Positions 39,651 to 53,584 are shown, numbered from the stretch's first letter. The stretch is 64,000 nt of DNA from Sipunculus nudus (GCA_026874595.1 CM049306.1:92865642-92929641); one strand, 5' to 3'. Numbers and translations are program-made. Notes: a model not told the origin generated them from the sequence alone.

Positions 39651-40413
39651 GATGCATGCACAGGATGCATGCAACAATTAATGTGTAGAAATGGAGTATT
39701 TGTTTGGTAACAGGAGTATAGATTAGATGCCGATGCATTTGTATTTATATCTCTGTAATCATCAAAGGGAATAATAGGGGGAGAGTAGCTGACAATATCG
39801 AAATTTTGAAAGAACCATAATTTAAACTCTCCCTAAACGTAAACGTTAGGTTTTTAGTACAGATGATCATTTGTGCTTTAGTGAAATCCATTTTCGTCGA
39901 CCGTAGGACTGGTATGTTTTGGGAACCAAAATAGGGCATTATTATCATTTGAACATTTAACATTAAATCTTTACTTAAATTTAGAATTCTTATAGGATAA
40001 AAATCCTGGAAATATATGTTAATTATAATGGGACTTTTTAAAAAGGAATAAATTAATGAAGTTTGGACTCATTTAGTTTAGAGACATAATTTAACAACTG
40101 TGTTGACTCATAACCAGTTTAAAGATAAAATTTCACGACTCTATCGACTTTACACTGTTCCTCAGAAGATGAAGCTAGATATAATCTAGATAAACTTATG
40201 TTAATAATTCAATGACATTTTAACAACGTCTATTAACATCAATGATCAGGCCAAAGGGCTGGAGGTCAGGAAATGTGACTGTAAGACTCAATGTGGATTG
40301 TGAAGAGAGGTCAGTGTTTTTTTTTTTTTTTTTTGCTTGATCAGACCTGGTCTGAGGATATACGTTTATAATTATATTTTGTAATATAAGGGAAGTAAAG
40401 GATATGATTTACA

Positions 40414-40480
40414 TATTTAACGTTATTGTGACGCCGTTGTCCGTCTGACTGAACCACGCGCTCGTGTGCACACACACTCA
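40414..40480 (+). repeat. 67-bp direct repeat, copy 2
   Basis: Second copy of the 39195-39261 sequence, with two substitutions by eye over 67 bases. The two copies bracket a 1.15-kb segment that holds the 50-bp minisatellite and a T-run at about 40319-40334. Confidence 0.9.
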
Positions 40481-40767
40481 CTCAAGGCTCACAATAATAA
40501 CAGAGACCAGCATATTAGATAAACGTATCTTTACTGCGTTAATTTATCCTATCTAATACATAAAGGTATCTTCTCTAAAACAAAAACTCGAGATCCGTTG
40601 GAAATTCTGGGACGCCCATTCGATCCGCTGCACTCTTACGTCATTACCTCTCAACAGCCGTATCTCGATACCTCTCGTAATGTCTCTGACGAACCTCACT
40701 CCTCCGCCGGCCAGACTCGAGCGCCCCCTCCCGGCCTCGTTAACGACCCCTGCGTCTACCGTGCGGT

Positions 40768-40949
40768 GCTGGTCTGCGTCTCACCAGGCTTCCAGATGCT
40801 GGTCTGCGACCCTGCGTCAGAGCAGACTACCAGATGCTGATCTGCGACTCTGCGCCTCTCTAGACTTCCAGATGCTGGTCTGCGACTCTGCGTCTCGCCA
40901 GATTTCTAGATGCTGGTCTGCGACTCTGCGCCTCGCCAGACTTCCATCC
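40768..40949. repeat. GC-rich minisatellite, 38-bp period
   Basis: GCTGGTCTGCGACTCTGCG-type units start at 40798, 40836, 40874 and 40912 (exact 38-base spacing), with a shorter 30-base first unit at 40768. Each carries CCAGACTTCCAGAT or a variant. The open frame at 40680-41027 runs through this repeat and is probably not a gene. Confidence 0.88.
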
Positions 40950-43079
40950 AACCGGGACGTCCGCTTGTTCGTCAGCTGGACGTTATACCTACTCTCTGCG
41001 ACACCTGCGTTCTCGGCCTCGCCGTAGTGGTCTCACCCGAGGTAAAAAGCTATCAGAAATATACACAGAATACTCATTACTCCTAAGGCCATTTCAAATA
41101 CCACGGCACGCAGGCCATTAGGGTGTACTGCCCAGAAAGGTTCCTATCGGGAACGTTATATAATACCCCTGGGCTTATGCACGTTACGCATTATCAGCGC
41201 TGCACGCGCTAAACGAAATAACATGGGCAATGTTACCTGTGATGCCCTAACAGTATACGCTCTTTACACAGCGCTTCACCTATAGGCCTTCTACCTTTAT
41301 CGTAAGCGCTGTTTGTTTTGACCTCGCATCCTGAATCACAACACCAGAGGGGAGCACTGTCCAATCAGATAAGACCCTGTGCTGGAAGACAAAATGGTTT
41401 ACCAGCCAAGCGAGGAATACACGGAGCGAATGTTATTTATAGCGTGTTGAGTAGCTCATCGCCCCGGCAACCGTTTGAACAGGCCAAAGGCCTAGAGAGA
41501 ATGGCCTAACTCGTGGTTCGCAAAGGTCCTTGTGCCCGGCCGGTGTGCTGTAATTCAAACGAAATGTAACAACATAGAATAAATACACACCTCGCTGGCT
41601 GGTTTAAGTTTTGCTGACAACTGACACATGGCTATCTAATATAGTTGTAATGTAATAATCGATTCGGTCGATTATACGAGAACGCGGAGGAAGCAATTAA
41701 AAATCGACTTTTCTTTACTAGGAGTAACCATAGCACTGTCATCAAGCGGCGCTTGAAGCGCAGCATACGGCGGATCCATGATGCCTGTCAAGTGTTTGTT
41801 AACTTGCATTTGGTTGGCTGATAGTCACATCAGCAGTTTTTTAGCAGACAGACCTACCACCTAGTGTCTTAGTGTATCATAAACGGTCAAACCAGGCAGT
41901 GGGAAAATCAGTAGCTTCTTTAGAAGCGCAAGATTTCCGCTGCCTCGGGAGCGTACTAACAGTGAGGTAGCATTAACAATCCTTGTGATGCATCACATAT
42001 TGACATTATGGGAAAACCCCGTATTTTCCTAAATAATAAATTGCACAGGAGTGACCGACAGCCCCGACTTAAACTGTGCACTTAACATTTAAGCTGCCTT
42101 AAGCTTTACAATACATTAGAATTAATACTAAAATTATACGCTACTGTGCACTTGGGATAAAAATATGATTACTTCTCAAACCTCGAGTAAACTGTTTTTA
42201 AAGAAGCCTTCAACGAACCCTCCTTTTAAAGTGGTATACGTTTAGTTTTTACAATCTGTATTCATACTTTGAAGTAAAAGCCAACAGTCTAAGTATTACA
42301 TGTACAAGCAAGAAACGAGTGAGAATAACTCGCGGGTCTTCAGCCCAACCTTTCGATGGCACTCTAAGATCAGCGGCATCTGTCCTGCTGGCGATCTCTC
42401 CTGGTTGGCAACTTCAGTTCAAGTGTGCTTTGGACACAAGAATATAGGCCCTTTACACTGGACTCCACTGGAAACAACTGACTATTCATGAGGTGCATGA
42501 ATTACAAAAACTTAACAATAAGCAAAGTGCAAGCTCACTAAGCCTTTTTCAGAGGCGTGCCCCTTCACCTCTGAACTTATTGAACCGAGCCCTCGATCCC
42601 TGTGTCAAATTACAATGAGGTCTCACTAAACCAGAACAGCAAAAAACAAGCGAGTGATCGCATCCATATCTATTAATGGGCAATATTTTGTTTGGATATT
42701 TTTAACCCGTCTCAGTTATATATGTATTACTGATGATTACAAGGTAGTTCACGGGTAAGGCGTTCTTTGCATTTAAATGGTATTTTAAAAGGAGTGGTGT
42801 TGTCTTCATGTCCACATGTTAGAATATAAACATAATCTGTGTGGTAACTGTACACAATGTAATCTAGTCTCTTAAACAGACACACGGTGGCGCTCCGCAA
42901 CCCCCCTGAGGTAGAGGCTAAATGTAATCCAGGTAACCTCCATACTGTTACCTTTTTGTTACATAGGCCATACAATGAAGGTTACGGGATGTAGGGTTAA
43001 CAGAGCTCTGGCAACTTATTTGATAATACATTATTCCTTTACCAAGGACTACCATTTTTTTTTATTTTAACACTTAAGT

Positions 43080-46000
43080 TCCATAGTTATGTATATGTAT
43101 GTGGCGAGCAAAAATAAAAATCATTAAAGAAATAATTTGTCTCCCAAGGCTAAAAGAATTAAACAGATTGAAAGCCCTCAGATTAATTTTTTTTTTTTTT
43201 AAATTAAGAGGATTAAGGAATCAGAAAAAGATCAGATTTAAGGTGGACCATAGAAAAACAATAGTGACATTTTCCTTTTCAAAAGATTATGGAAACTAAA
43301 GAAATGGGAAAGTTTCTTTAAAAACAAGATGATATATAAAAACAAGATGATATAAACTTATTGATATTTTTGCACCAAACAATGTAATAGAACAAAAGAT
43401 CTTCTACACAAAGTTTAGTAAAATATTTAAGCATTATTTAGATATGTGCAAAATAAGATAAAAACGGAGGCACAACAGAAATATGGAAAATTTTTCGACA
43501 CCTTTGCAAAGATGTCAGAATATTTTTCATTTTTCTATAAAAAAAAGGTTTACATGGGTGCTTAAAAGTAAGAATAATTGTAGTAGACTTGATTATTGGT
43601 GAATCTCAAGCAACCTACAAAATAGTATTAAAGAGTTGGAACTCATCCTTACATAAAATCAGATCACTTTGCTATGTTTTTCTGAAAAGTTATCTGATAT
43701 AGAGATGAAACAAAAGCTTTAATTGAAACTTAATGTTCATCTATTAGATGGCGATGAATTTATATCAGGATAATTTGATGAAAAATAAAATGGGATCAAA
43801 GTTAGAAATATATCAGATATAAACGAACGAAATGTGATATATTTAACCATAATATAAGGAAGTTTTGTATGTGGTTTGGTAAAAAAAAGGTCAAAAGAAA
43901 GAAAGTCAATAGAAAGTCAAAAGAAGTGTATAAAAATTTTGATAATGTAGGCTTACGTCAAGACCAAGAGGAAACAATTGAAGTGAAAGCTCAGTTGGAA
44001 GAAATGGATAAAACAGAGGGTTATATTTTTACCAAACACTAGATGGTTTGAAAATGGAGAAAAAAAATTCAAAGTATCTGTATAAGTTGGAAAAGTCTAA
44101 TAACGAGCAAAATGTATCAGAAAACATAAAAAAGGCTATAGATGTATATTCCAGGCTTTCTATAACGCAAGGGTAAGCGTCAGTGACGCTCGAAATCTCC
44201 TTTGGACGCTCGGCTCTTGAGGTCCAAGCGTCCGATGGGACGCGCAAATTCCTGTATTCTGAATAATTTAAATATTATTTCAAGAATATAGAGTAACCTA
44301 CCTTATCAAGTTCAGAATAACTTGATAAGATTTTCATTGAAAAAGAATCCCATAATACGTCAAGACTATTGCCAGGTATAAACCTCTAGTTAATGATGGG
44401 TTACCTGTAATATTTTATGTAAAGTTTTGGTCGTATTATGGTTCAGCACAGGTGGTCCATGTAATATATCCTTTTGAAAGGAGCACTACTGCATCTGAAG
44501 CAAGCACTGATTATATTAACTGATAAGAAAAAAAGACAGGTCACCTACTGAAAAATTGGAGACCTATATCACTTCTAAACTTTGTCTATAATATATCAAA
44601 TAAAAATAAAACTTTCTCTTAGAATGAAAAAAGATAATGCCAAGTTTAATTAATTAATGTTAAACTGGTTTTGTTTAGGAAAGGTATATAAGAGAATATA
44701 TAATAATATTATCATCTATCTCAATTTTAAAAGAGTATATCTGAGGTATCCTACAGAGAATAGATTTTGAAAAGGATTGCGGTTCTCTAGAACTCTAGAA
44801 ATGGAACTTCATGTTTTGGATTTGAATAAATACGGTTTCCTACGTCTTTTATACAATTGATTAAAAATTCTATAAAAAAAAATGTTGAAAGTTGATCTGT
44901 ACACAATGGGGTCACTTCTAATAACTTTAAAGTGGAAAGCGGTGTCCACAAGGTAAACCCACTGTCCCTTTCTTTATTTGTCATTGCTGTGGATATACTG
45001 TCAGAGTAGGTCTATATTAAGGCTAATGAAGTAATTAAGGAATACAAAATTGAAAACAACAGTTTACTTCACTTTGCTTCAGTACGTAGATAATATAGTT
45101 GGAATATTACAAAATTTAAAGTCAGCAAAGTAATTTTTACAAAATTTTACTATCTGAAAATGAACTATGATAAATGTAAGGGTTATGAATTGGTCACAAT
45201 AGGAGCTGTTTGCAAAAGCCGTCAGGTATTCAATACCCTAAAGAGCCCATGAACATTTTAGGTATTTACTGTCTTATAATAAAAAAGCAGCACTTGACTC
45301 GAACTTGTTCGTGAAGTTGAAATCAATAGAAAACACTCGATCTCTTGAAATAGAGAAACCTAGCTTTGATTTGAGATAAACAAATTGCTAAAATCTTTTC
45401 TCTTCTTAAAATTTAATTATTTTTTTCTCAATTTAAAGTGTACCGGAAAGTTGTTATAACGAGCTGAAGAAGATTTGGCTTCATTTTGGAATAATGGCAA
45501 AGAAAGAATTAAAAAATAAGATAAAGATTCAGATTTAGTGTCTGTTATACTTTCAACATGTATATCTTGGTTAGAGCAGGATGTATTTCAATGGTAGAAA
45601 GACCATGGGAATTTTTATGTAACTTTAACTTGAAGTCTGTTTGCCCTGATTTACAGATCATATTAAAATAGTAAAATAGTATTAACAGATATTGATTTAT
45701 ATACAAATTTTTTACTTTCATCAAGCGATTGTAAGAGTTATGCTTTCAAAGGAAGGAATATTACAGAGTATTTCCATTAGAGCAATAGATAGTTTGGAAT
45801 TACAAAATGGTTAAAATAACGGTGATTGGTATATTATAATCGGTTTCATAATGTTGGAAAAATGACAGGTTGAGATTTATTTAATGATTATAGAAATATA
45901 ATACCCTTTACTTCTTGGTACAGAGAGGAATGAGGGGTTCAGATTTTTTTAATGCTATGCACTGGTCTCCAAATTACTGGTTTCTGTGCAAATAACTGAA

Positions 46001-46230
46001 AAGCAAATAGATCCACTTACATTTCAGTATTTTAATGGAACTTTCTTGACAAAAGTTAACATTGTTATAATTAAATTAACAGTCCTGTGTGGAGACTTCA
46101 GTGAATCAGATTTGAGCAATAATATTATTTTATTGGTCAAACAATATATTTATTTGTGTGGAAAGAATCAGATTGGTCTTTCACTATCACAGGCATCTTT
46201 CCATGTTTGGAAATATGCTAGATTATAATT
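43080..46230 (+). mobile_element. Decayed L1/Tx1-like LINE
   Basis: Plus-strand coding remnants, in order but in changing frames: endonuclease end (TWVLKSKNNCSRLDYWLI near 43550), linker (KNSKYLYKLEKSNNEQN near 44070), reverse transcriptase pieces (NDGLPVIFYVKFW near 44390; NWRPISLLN near 44560; AFDSLEWNFMF-like near 44785; GVTSNNFKVESG near 44910; LQYVDNIVGIL near 45080, where the usual YxDD has become YVDN) and a C-terminal part (NNIILLVKQYIYLCGKNQIG near 46120). Motif style fits the L1/Tx1 group. Frameshifts and the altered active site show that it is inactive. The 5' limit is approximate. Confidence 0.8.
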
Positions 46231-47231
46231 TAGAAATCCACTAAAATATATCAAGATATAAAATAGTATGATAGTATTAAGTCACACTGACTGAATTTAT
46301 GTATTTATTAGAATTCATTATATTTGCATATATATGAGTGAGGAACATATTTAGTGAATCTAACCATGAATCTAAGTTAATTGTATGTTTAACATATGTT
46401 TTGCACAATACATGGCATTGAAACTTTGCACGTTTACCTTTGGTAATAAAAACAGCGTGAACAGTAATCCCCTCGAGTTGATAAAGACATAAACATTGAT
46501 CTTGTGGTTCAGCGTCATATACTGGGCAGGCGGTTCTGCACAAATAAAGATCGGTTAGTTCTGACACAGAGTAATGTGATACATCATATATGGCTATGGT
46601 AAGGGATGTTCATGATGAGGGAATTTCTCTACTTTTACAAGCTAGATACAGATAGGTGAGACAGATGATATATTATTTCCATCGCAGCTGTTATCTGTGT
46701 ATCTATGTGTACGGTTATACTATATATTGTAAATGTTCATTAAAAACTTAAAAGACAAATCAGATCGTACATACATCGTTTAGATTAACAGTTCGAAACA
46801 CTCGAATAAATGACTTTTGATATTTTTTGGAGGGCCAGTGCCAAATACCAGCATAGTTAAACATGCAGATTATATACGTTATGTTCGGTTTATAACTAAA
46901 ATCCTTATTTGGTATTCAATCAAATGCACAGTGGTGTACCTTGATCATTACTTTAGTATATATATAACAGATGCTGTGACTGTTTTATGTATTTACAGTA
47001 ATTGAGTACAAATAAGTACATATTATGTGTTCCTGAATAATGATTATTGTATTTTCAATTTTACAACAGAATACAAATGAACTCAGTGTAAAAAAAGTCT
47101 GTCATAATGGGTGCAGTCATGTCAAAATATTTGTAGGTACATTTTGAAGTGTCAGAATGAGAAAGAAGAGAACAATATAATAAAAGCTGGGTTTACGAAA
47201 TGACTGAAACTTAAGTTTGCTCCATATAGAG
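46231..47231. other. Intergenic, upstream of the transporter gene
   Basis: About 1 kb between the LINE relic and the transporter start codon. It must include the transporter 5' UTR. A minus-strand open frame at 46277-46567 (96 codons, six Cys) has no recognised motif and no splice context that I could support. Confidence 0.45.
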
Positions 47232-50200
47232 ATGACGGATACTAAAATTTCACTGCCAATGTCAAGCGCGACGTGTCAGCCACCAGCTAAAGATGTTTGG
47301 GAATACAACAAGAACACAAAGAGAGTGGGAAAAGTATTTGCCGTAATATTTTTCACCAGTATATTCTGCCTCAGTGCTTTTGTAGCGTTAATGGCACCGT
47401 TCTATCCCCCTTTGGTACGTACCTTTTATTTCTTCATATATCAAAATCTCTGTAAATTATCATAAATATATACAAGTCACCCTCTAACCATTCTGACTTG
47501 CTACTACTGTAAATCCTTTAAGTCAATGTCCAGAGATATCTTCTGGAAAAAAATCGATACAATTCCTGGCATTTATGTCATGTTTGTATTCAATAGAAAT
47601 CCTGAATTAAATTTGCATACCATTTATGCATGTCTGTGTGCAAAAACTAATATACAGGCTGTAGGACGAGGCGTAAACAAACCAACGATCGGCGCCATCT
47701 TCAGCTGTTACCAGCTGGCATCACTTATATCCGCTACAGGTGTAGCTCGATTGGTATGTTAGAATGTAAATGATTATCCTTGAATTAAAATTTAAATTAT
47801 TTAGCGTTTTGAGAAAATAATGCTAAAAATGTCTGATTTCAAGTGTTCACATTTTTTCTCCAACGCAAAGCATTTTAATGATAGATTCCTCTTAAGATTT
47901 TCTTGTAGTGCTGCGTACTTTACATGTGCTATTCAGTTAAACTATATGTTTTTTTACTGGAATTATTTTGTATTTCGAAATTGCATGAGAATCACAATTG
48001 ACAGAATAGATTTCCTACGTCTTTTTCATTTTTATTTTAAGATGTCACGAATCGGAAACAAGTTCTTATTTGTATCCGGCCTGCTGGTGACAGGAGCCTG
48101 TTCACTTCTGTTTGGGTAAAAGAAGTTCATATTTAATTAATAATTCGGAATGTTATTCAGTGTTAAGAATAAATTGATATGTATCATATTCTTCCGAGTT
48201 ATATCATTAAAAATGTTGATTTTTTTTACATTTTAGGATTGCTAAGTATTGCTTTATATAGTGTTGCAGAATTTGTATTGGGTTCAGTTTTAGTATGATC
48301 TGTAAAACAGGCAATATGTAGGAAATTTAGTCAATAAAGTTGTTAGACAAGAATAATCGTGGCACTGTTTGATCTAATGAGGCGTATTTCAGCTTTCTTG
48401 AGCGCTGTCCGCCAGGTGCGCCTTTTATAGGCTTGAGCTTCGCTATACGGTCAATAGAAGGGGTAGGCTCAACTGCAGTTAATGTAGCTGGTTTTGCCGT
48501 TGTTGCTGGGGCCTTTCCTGAGCGAATAGGCTTCTTGTCTGTAGGTTTAGTACTATAAAAATAATAATTCATCACATTTCAACACCAAATTTTTAAATTA
48601 AAAAAATAATTAAAATAGCTTTTATCATTTATGCTACATAAAAATAATAATAAGATTTGATTTAAAGGTTTATACCATAACGCTTTTATTCAATATATTT
48701 TAAACAAAATTAAGTAGATATGAATCAGAATAGATTGAATGTGTCATTAAGAGTGTACTCATTACAATTGTATCATGTGTACCTCATTTAATCTATCATC
48801 TGGTGGATTTTGACTTAGGCCAACTCCAATTGATAAAGTATTTGTATTTGTTTGTTAATAGGGATTATCAACGGCAATTCTTTCGATGGGGTTTACTGCT
48901 GGCCCTGCGGTCGGTGGCGCTCTTTATCAGGTAATGATTAAGCATACAAATTGAAATTGAACAAAAGGCGTAGTTATTTCGAACGTCGTCAAAGTGACTT
49001 GCCTTCCAGCCTATGAGAATTTATAGATGCTATATGATTAAGTCAAATAGTAATCTGCAATGTCAGGAAGAACACAAGTTATATCTTGAAGAACTGAAAT
49101 TTTAGTAAATATATTTTGCGGATCTTTCAGTTGAATAACCTGCCTATGGTCAATCGGTACATAAGTACTGGCTATCCATATTTCTTCTTAGGAAGTCCTG
49201 TCGTATTCAACCTCAGTCTGTTCAGTGCTGGACAGTGCATCCCGTGAATTGTATCAATTAAAATTTGTTAATTTCACGTGCTTGCAATTGATATCGTTTT
49301 TGGTGAATTTATTTTGGTGAAAATTCCTATTAAAGTGGTGTAATTGGTTCGGGAAATGATCGGTTTGTGAACGCTTCTGATTACTCATTCACGCCCGTTG
49401 TTTTTCCTGTGAGCAAATTGTCAAAGCCACATTTGATAAAGGACAAAACGTCCATATGAAAAGCGCACACATCTCAAAGATAATATTTCATACCAGCATC
49501 TCAAACCAATATTGCATGTCTTTTGGCTTGCTATGTAACATAAATTCCCGACCCCAAATCGAAATGCATGCACATGCAAAGCAACCAAATTTCATGAAAA
49601 TAATCGTGTCTTGGGTTTCATTGAGATAACAGATCGAATTAACTTCTACTTAGAAAATCTAACAGAAACGAATATAATCATCTTTGAAAACTTAAGAAGG
49701 TCAAACGTAATAGTATATGGTTCTACACCGCTATCGATTATCTTTCTTTATAAATAAATGCAGTATTATTGATATAAAAATATATTATTTACTGATACTG
49801 TGTATTTACTGCAGATTGGTGGATTCGGAGTACCGTTTTGGAGCTTTGGTATTTTACTTCTATTAGTTGGAATTTTTACTTTCTTCTTGCCTGATATCGT
49901 CTGCGACAATGGTAAGATGTAAACATTTAAAGTATGATAACTAGAGGACCGAAAACCTGCGAGATTGATATTTACATAACATGATTGTATTCAAGTAACT
50001 TAGTGGATCTGAGAAAATCTCTTAAAATATTTATTTTTTACTAGTTCTTGATTCCTCCTTGCAGAAAACCTAGACACAAATAAGGATAAACAAATTGTGT
50101 CATACTGGACTTTACTAAGTGAGCCGATGGTAGTCATCTTACTCTCGTTCATGTTTGCGGATTGTCTGTATGCCACCTTCTTTGATGTTGCACTCAGCAT

Positions 50201-52659
50201 TTACTTGAAAGAGGAGGTTGTACACTTTCTTACTTTGGTGCATTATTCTATATTATAATATACTAAATTGCTTGTCATAGTAAACCTAATTACCTTCGTT
50301 TTTATAGTCCCCAGCGTGTAGTATATCTTTTAATATCTCACTATATTGCTCTTTTTGTAAAATGTATGTATTGTAAAATGTAAAGTATGTTTTCTATATT
50401 TGCTTACCATTTGTCTACAGTTCCACCTTGATGCCGGGGATGTCAGTATAGTTTTCTTATTGGAATCCCTATGCTTTGGATGTTTTGGTCTTATATTTGG
50501 ACGTCTTGGTGATTTAAGGGTGAGACATTATTATTATGCTATTCGTATTTTATGCTTAAAATACTTTTTTTGACGTCTGATCTCTAACTGACTCCAGCCA
50601 TTTGAATAAAATAACCACATGCAAGATGGTTACTTGAGAGTCTATGGGAAAATTTTTTTTCACAGATAGCGCGTTCGCCTTTCTTAATCATTGGTTTCTT
50701 CCTTGTTGGTGGATCACTATTCTTCGTTGGTCCTGTGCCTTCAATTCCATTGACAAAGTAAGTAAAATAACCTTTAAACATTAAGGGTCACGTGGTATTA
50801 AACCTCATTTTAATAATAGATCCGACTGATACATACACAAATATCCCAAGACGGATACTTATTTTTTATTATTGTAAAGTGTTTGAAAACAACCATTTCT
50901 CTCCTTAAATATGTATTTATGTCTATCACAGGACCTTGTGGTTGACTGTGGGTAGCTTACTTCTCGGCAGTTGTACTATTGCTGTTATGGTACTTGCATT
51001 CCCGACAATCGGGAAGTTTATAGAGTGAGTGTTAATCTAAACACACACACACGCACATATATATATATATATATATATATTACTTCAGCAATTATTAAAT
51101 GTTATTATTATGCTGAAATATTTCTTGTGTGATGTAGCGTTACCGACAGGCTGGTAGTTTAATGTATGACGAAAACCGCGTGAGGAATTATTCGCCTACA
51201 ATCCCAATTTTTCTTTTAAATTACGCAAGATATACCAGTTCGTATTAAATTCAATAATTAATGATTACAATTTACCTGTATCTGATGATAGCTTTTCGAC
51301 AATCCATAGATAATATTTCGATTATGATGAGCGTGGATCTGTAACTAATCTATTCATATCATTTTCATGCTTCAAAAGCTGTGCAATTATGCTATCTGTA
51401 ATAATTTTGTTGATAATAAGAAAAAAATTGTATATTGGTACAAAGCAAATATTCTGATGTATTTAACTTGTTTAACATTTTTTTTAACATCATCAAAGGA
51501 CAACATATAAACTGTCATAATTGAATACGTATAAATAAGAGGTAATTAAATCGTACTACATTGCATTTTTCAGAAAACAGGGCTTAGGAACATCTGGAGA
51601 ACTCGATGGATTACTTTCTGGCCTCCGTTTCACTTCAATTACAGCTGGGCAAGTATACGCCAAAATTAAATTGACATCATGACACACATTTAAAAGAAAT
51701 AAGTATTATAAATAATAAACAATTGGGTGTGCACCTATCAAAAAATGACATCATATTCGTAAAAAATATTGTGAAAGAACCATACATTAACTGCTATTCT
51801 GATTTTCTTTTATACTTATTTTATTTAACCAAGATCAATATGACAGCTGAAATAATTATTTTAATTTGTACTACTCTGATTTTCAAGGGGTCTGGTAGGG
51901 CCTGTACTTGGTGGTGTTTTATCTGAGCGACTCGGGTTCCCCAGTGCATCAGCTGTCATTTCCATATTCATGTTTCTACCGGTGAGAAGAGCATGCATTT
52001 TAAATAAAACAGTCAATGAATTCAAACAAAATACTGATGATGGTGAAAAAAGGATAAGTCTCTGAATTATGTTAACAGTATTGATAGTAATATTACTAAT
52101 GCGTTATGTAACAAATTAAAATAAATGACAAATGAAAAAAGGTATTACCGGAATCCTTATTATAATGACTCTACAGAACCTACTTTAAAGGAATATGGAA
52201 AACAATTAATGCCATTAAAACTATTTAACCTGGTTAATTGATACAAATATCTTTAAAGCCATTATTACTATCATCAGGAATAAAGGTTTCAGTTATAAGG
52301 CACTATATTTTGCGTATGTCCTAATATCTCTTTTCTTCTGTTAAAATATTTCTTAAGAATTCTTTTGACAATAAAACGTGGCGAGGGATTTAGCGGTAAA
52401 ATAATACTAATAAAGAATTGCTGATCATCTAAACCGTGTTTGTTTTATTTTAATTTTACGTATGAGGCATGTTCTTGCACGACTTTTCACCACTCTTCAT
52501 GTGATATTCTTGAGCATGTGCAAAGATTTTATAAATTTGTGTATGTTTATATTCCAGCCAATTTCTTTGGGCATTTACCTGATATGGATACATTGCCAAA
52601 GAAAGAGAAAACACGCACCTGACCGTCAGATAGGAGAGAACGCACCACTCATCAAATAG
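47232..52659 (+). CDS. SLC18B1-like: MFS transporter resembling SLC18B1 (vesicular polyamine transporter)
   Basis: Thirteen exons: 47232..47414, 47658..47753, 48042..48115, 48393..48540, 48862..48930, 49815..49911, 50065..50216, 50421..50519, 50666..50757, 50932..51024, 51574..51648, 51888..51981, 52558..52659. Phases close to 1,374 nt, 457 residues, close to the usual SLC18B1 length as I recall it. Start MTDTKISLPM; first helix VFAVIFFTSIFCLSAFVAL ending APFYPP; loop MSRIGNKFLFVSG; SFAIRSIEGVG; GFTAGPAVGGALYQ; central loop with SYWTLLSEP; LGDLR loop; GLVGPVLGGVLSERLGF; last helix near PISLGIYLIWIH, then a basic tail ending NAPLIK. This is the 12-helix MFS pattern of SLC18-type vesicular antiporters, which load amines using the proton gradient. 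Substrate is inferred from family only. Intron 11 uses a GC donor (GG then GCAAGT). SLC18A-type or another MFS family is a less likely alternative. Confidence 0.85.
51041..51080. repeat. (AC)n(AT)n microsatellite in transporter intron 10
   Basis: A short AC run followed by about 23 bases of AT, starting some 16 bases after the donor at 51025. Confidence 0.9.
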
Positions 52660-53525
52660 ACATTTGCAGAATTCGACTTCCTTAAGCGCATTGAGATTTG
52701 ATACTAATCAGGTGACCAGATACACTGTGATATCAGAGACGTTGATCAATCGTTAAATTAACTCATGGTTCAACAGACGCCTAAATCGGATTATTGACTT
52801 ACCTAAATAACTCCAGTTATACAAATAGGCGAGGCATGCAGTTATGTTATAGAATTGTTCATGTGTGATAATATTTTAACAAGCACATTAGTAGAGATTT
52901 GTTTAATATTAAAATATTATATCTCAGATATGTAGCTTTTCTTTTATTTCAAATTCACTTATTCTTTTGCTTCTTTCGATATATGGTTTTACTAAGGATG
53001 GGCATGTTCATGTGTTGAGAAGCACTTGTGCTGCTAACATCTTGGCTTGGTGTCGATCACAGCTACCACAAGTGTGAAAAAACTTACAGTAAGAACAATA
53101 TCAACGCATGGAGTAAGGTTTGTGACCTAACATTAGTTTTACAAACCTTTAGTGTCAAAAACGTGAATGCCTAATTTTAACTTTATGACATCCCAAGAGA
53201 CAGGATCGAAACTGACTGTTTTGGTTGTATTTAGAATCTTCATAGGTGGGTGCGTGTTTGGCAATGTTGATCATGAGATAATATGGGTGTTAGTTATACG
53301 ATTAAGAAATTTTAGATTTAGTCAACCATATAAATATGACGCGAAGCATCATTTTACCATTTCCGTCGAGAAAATTATTTAGCTACATTTAAAAAATATT
53401 AAAAATACTCTGTTAAATCATGTCATTTCTAGTACTAACGTGACCATATAATTCATCTTCTATGTTATGCACTATAACAGATTTTAATGTACTGCAATAA
53501 TCACGAGAAAGAAAAGTTCATATAT

Positions 53526-53535
53526 AAATAAATAA

Positions 53536-53578
<43 letters not shown>
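53526..53578. repeat. (TAAA)n(AT)n microsatellite
   Basis: Four TAAA-like units followed by about 37 bases of AT dinucleotide. Confidence 0.95.

Positions 53579-53584
<6 letters not shown>

Larger units (their letters stand above)
39011..43079. other. Intergenic region after receptor B
   Basis: Begins with the receptor B 3' UTR (a possible ATTAAA at 39269-39274), then minisatellites and a direct-repeat pair listed separately. The part 40590-41560 is richer in GC than the rest of the window and contains an open frame created by the 38-bp repeat. The rest, to 43079, shows no recognisable gene. Confidence 0.5.

Noticed and set aside
40680-41027. 115-codon open frame with Cys-Trp-Ser repeats
   Set aside because: Produced by the 38-bp minisatellite. 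The repeat is not a multiple of three, so the repeated peptide changes frame between units.
46277-46567. 96-codon minus-strand open frame with six Cys
   Set aside because: No recognised motif, no homologous exon in the window and no supporting splice pattern. Kept only as a remark.
48327-48575. 82-codon minus-strand open frame
   Set aside because: Shadow of transporter exon 4 (48393-48540), which is needed to keep the plus-strand frame and codes MFS helices.
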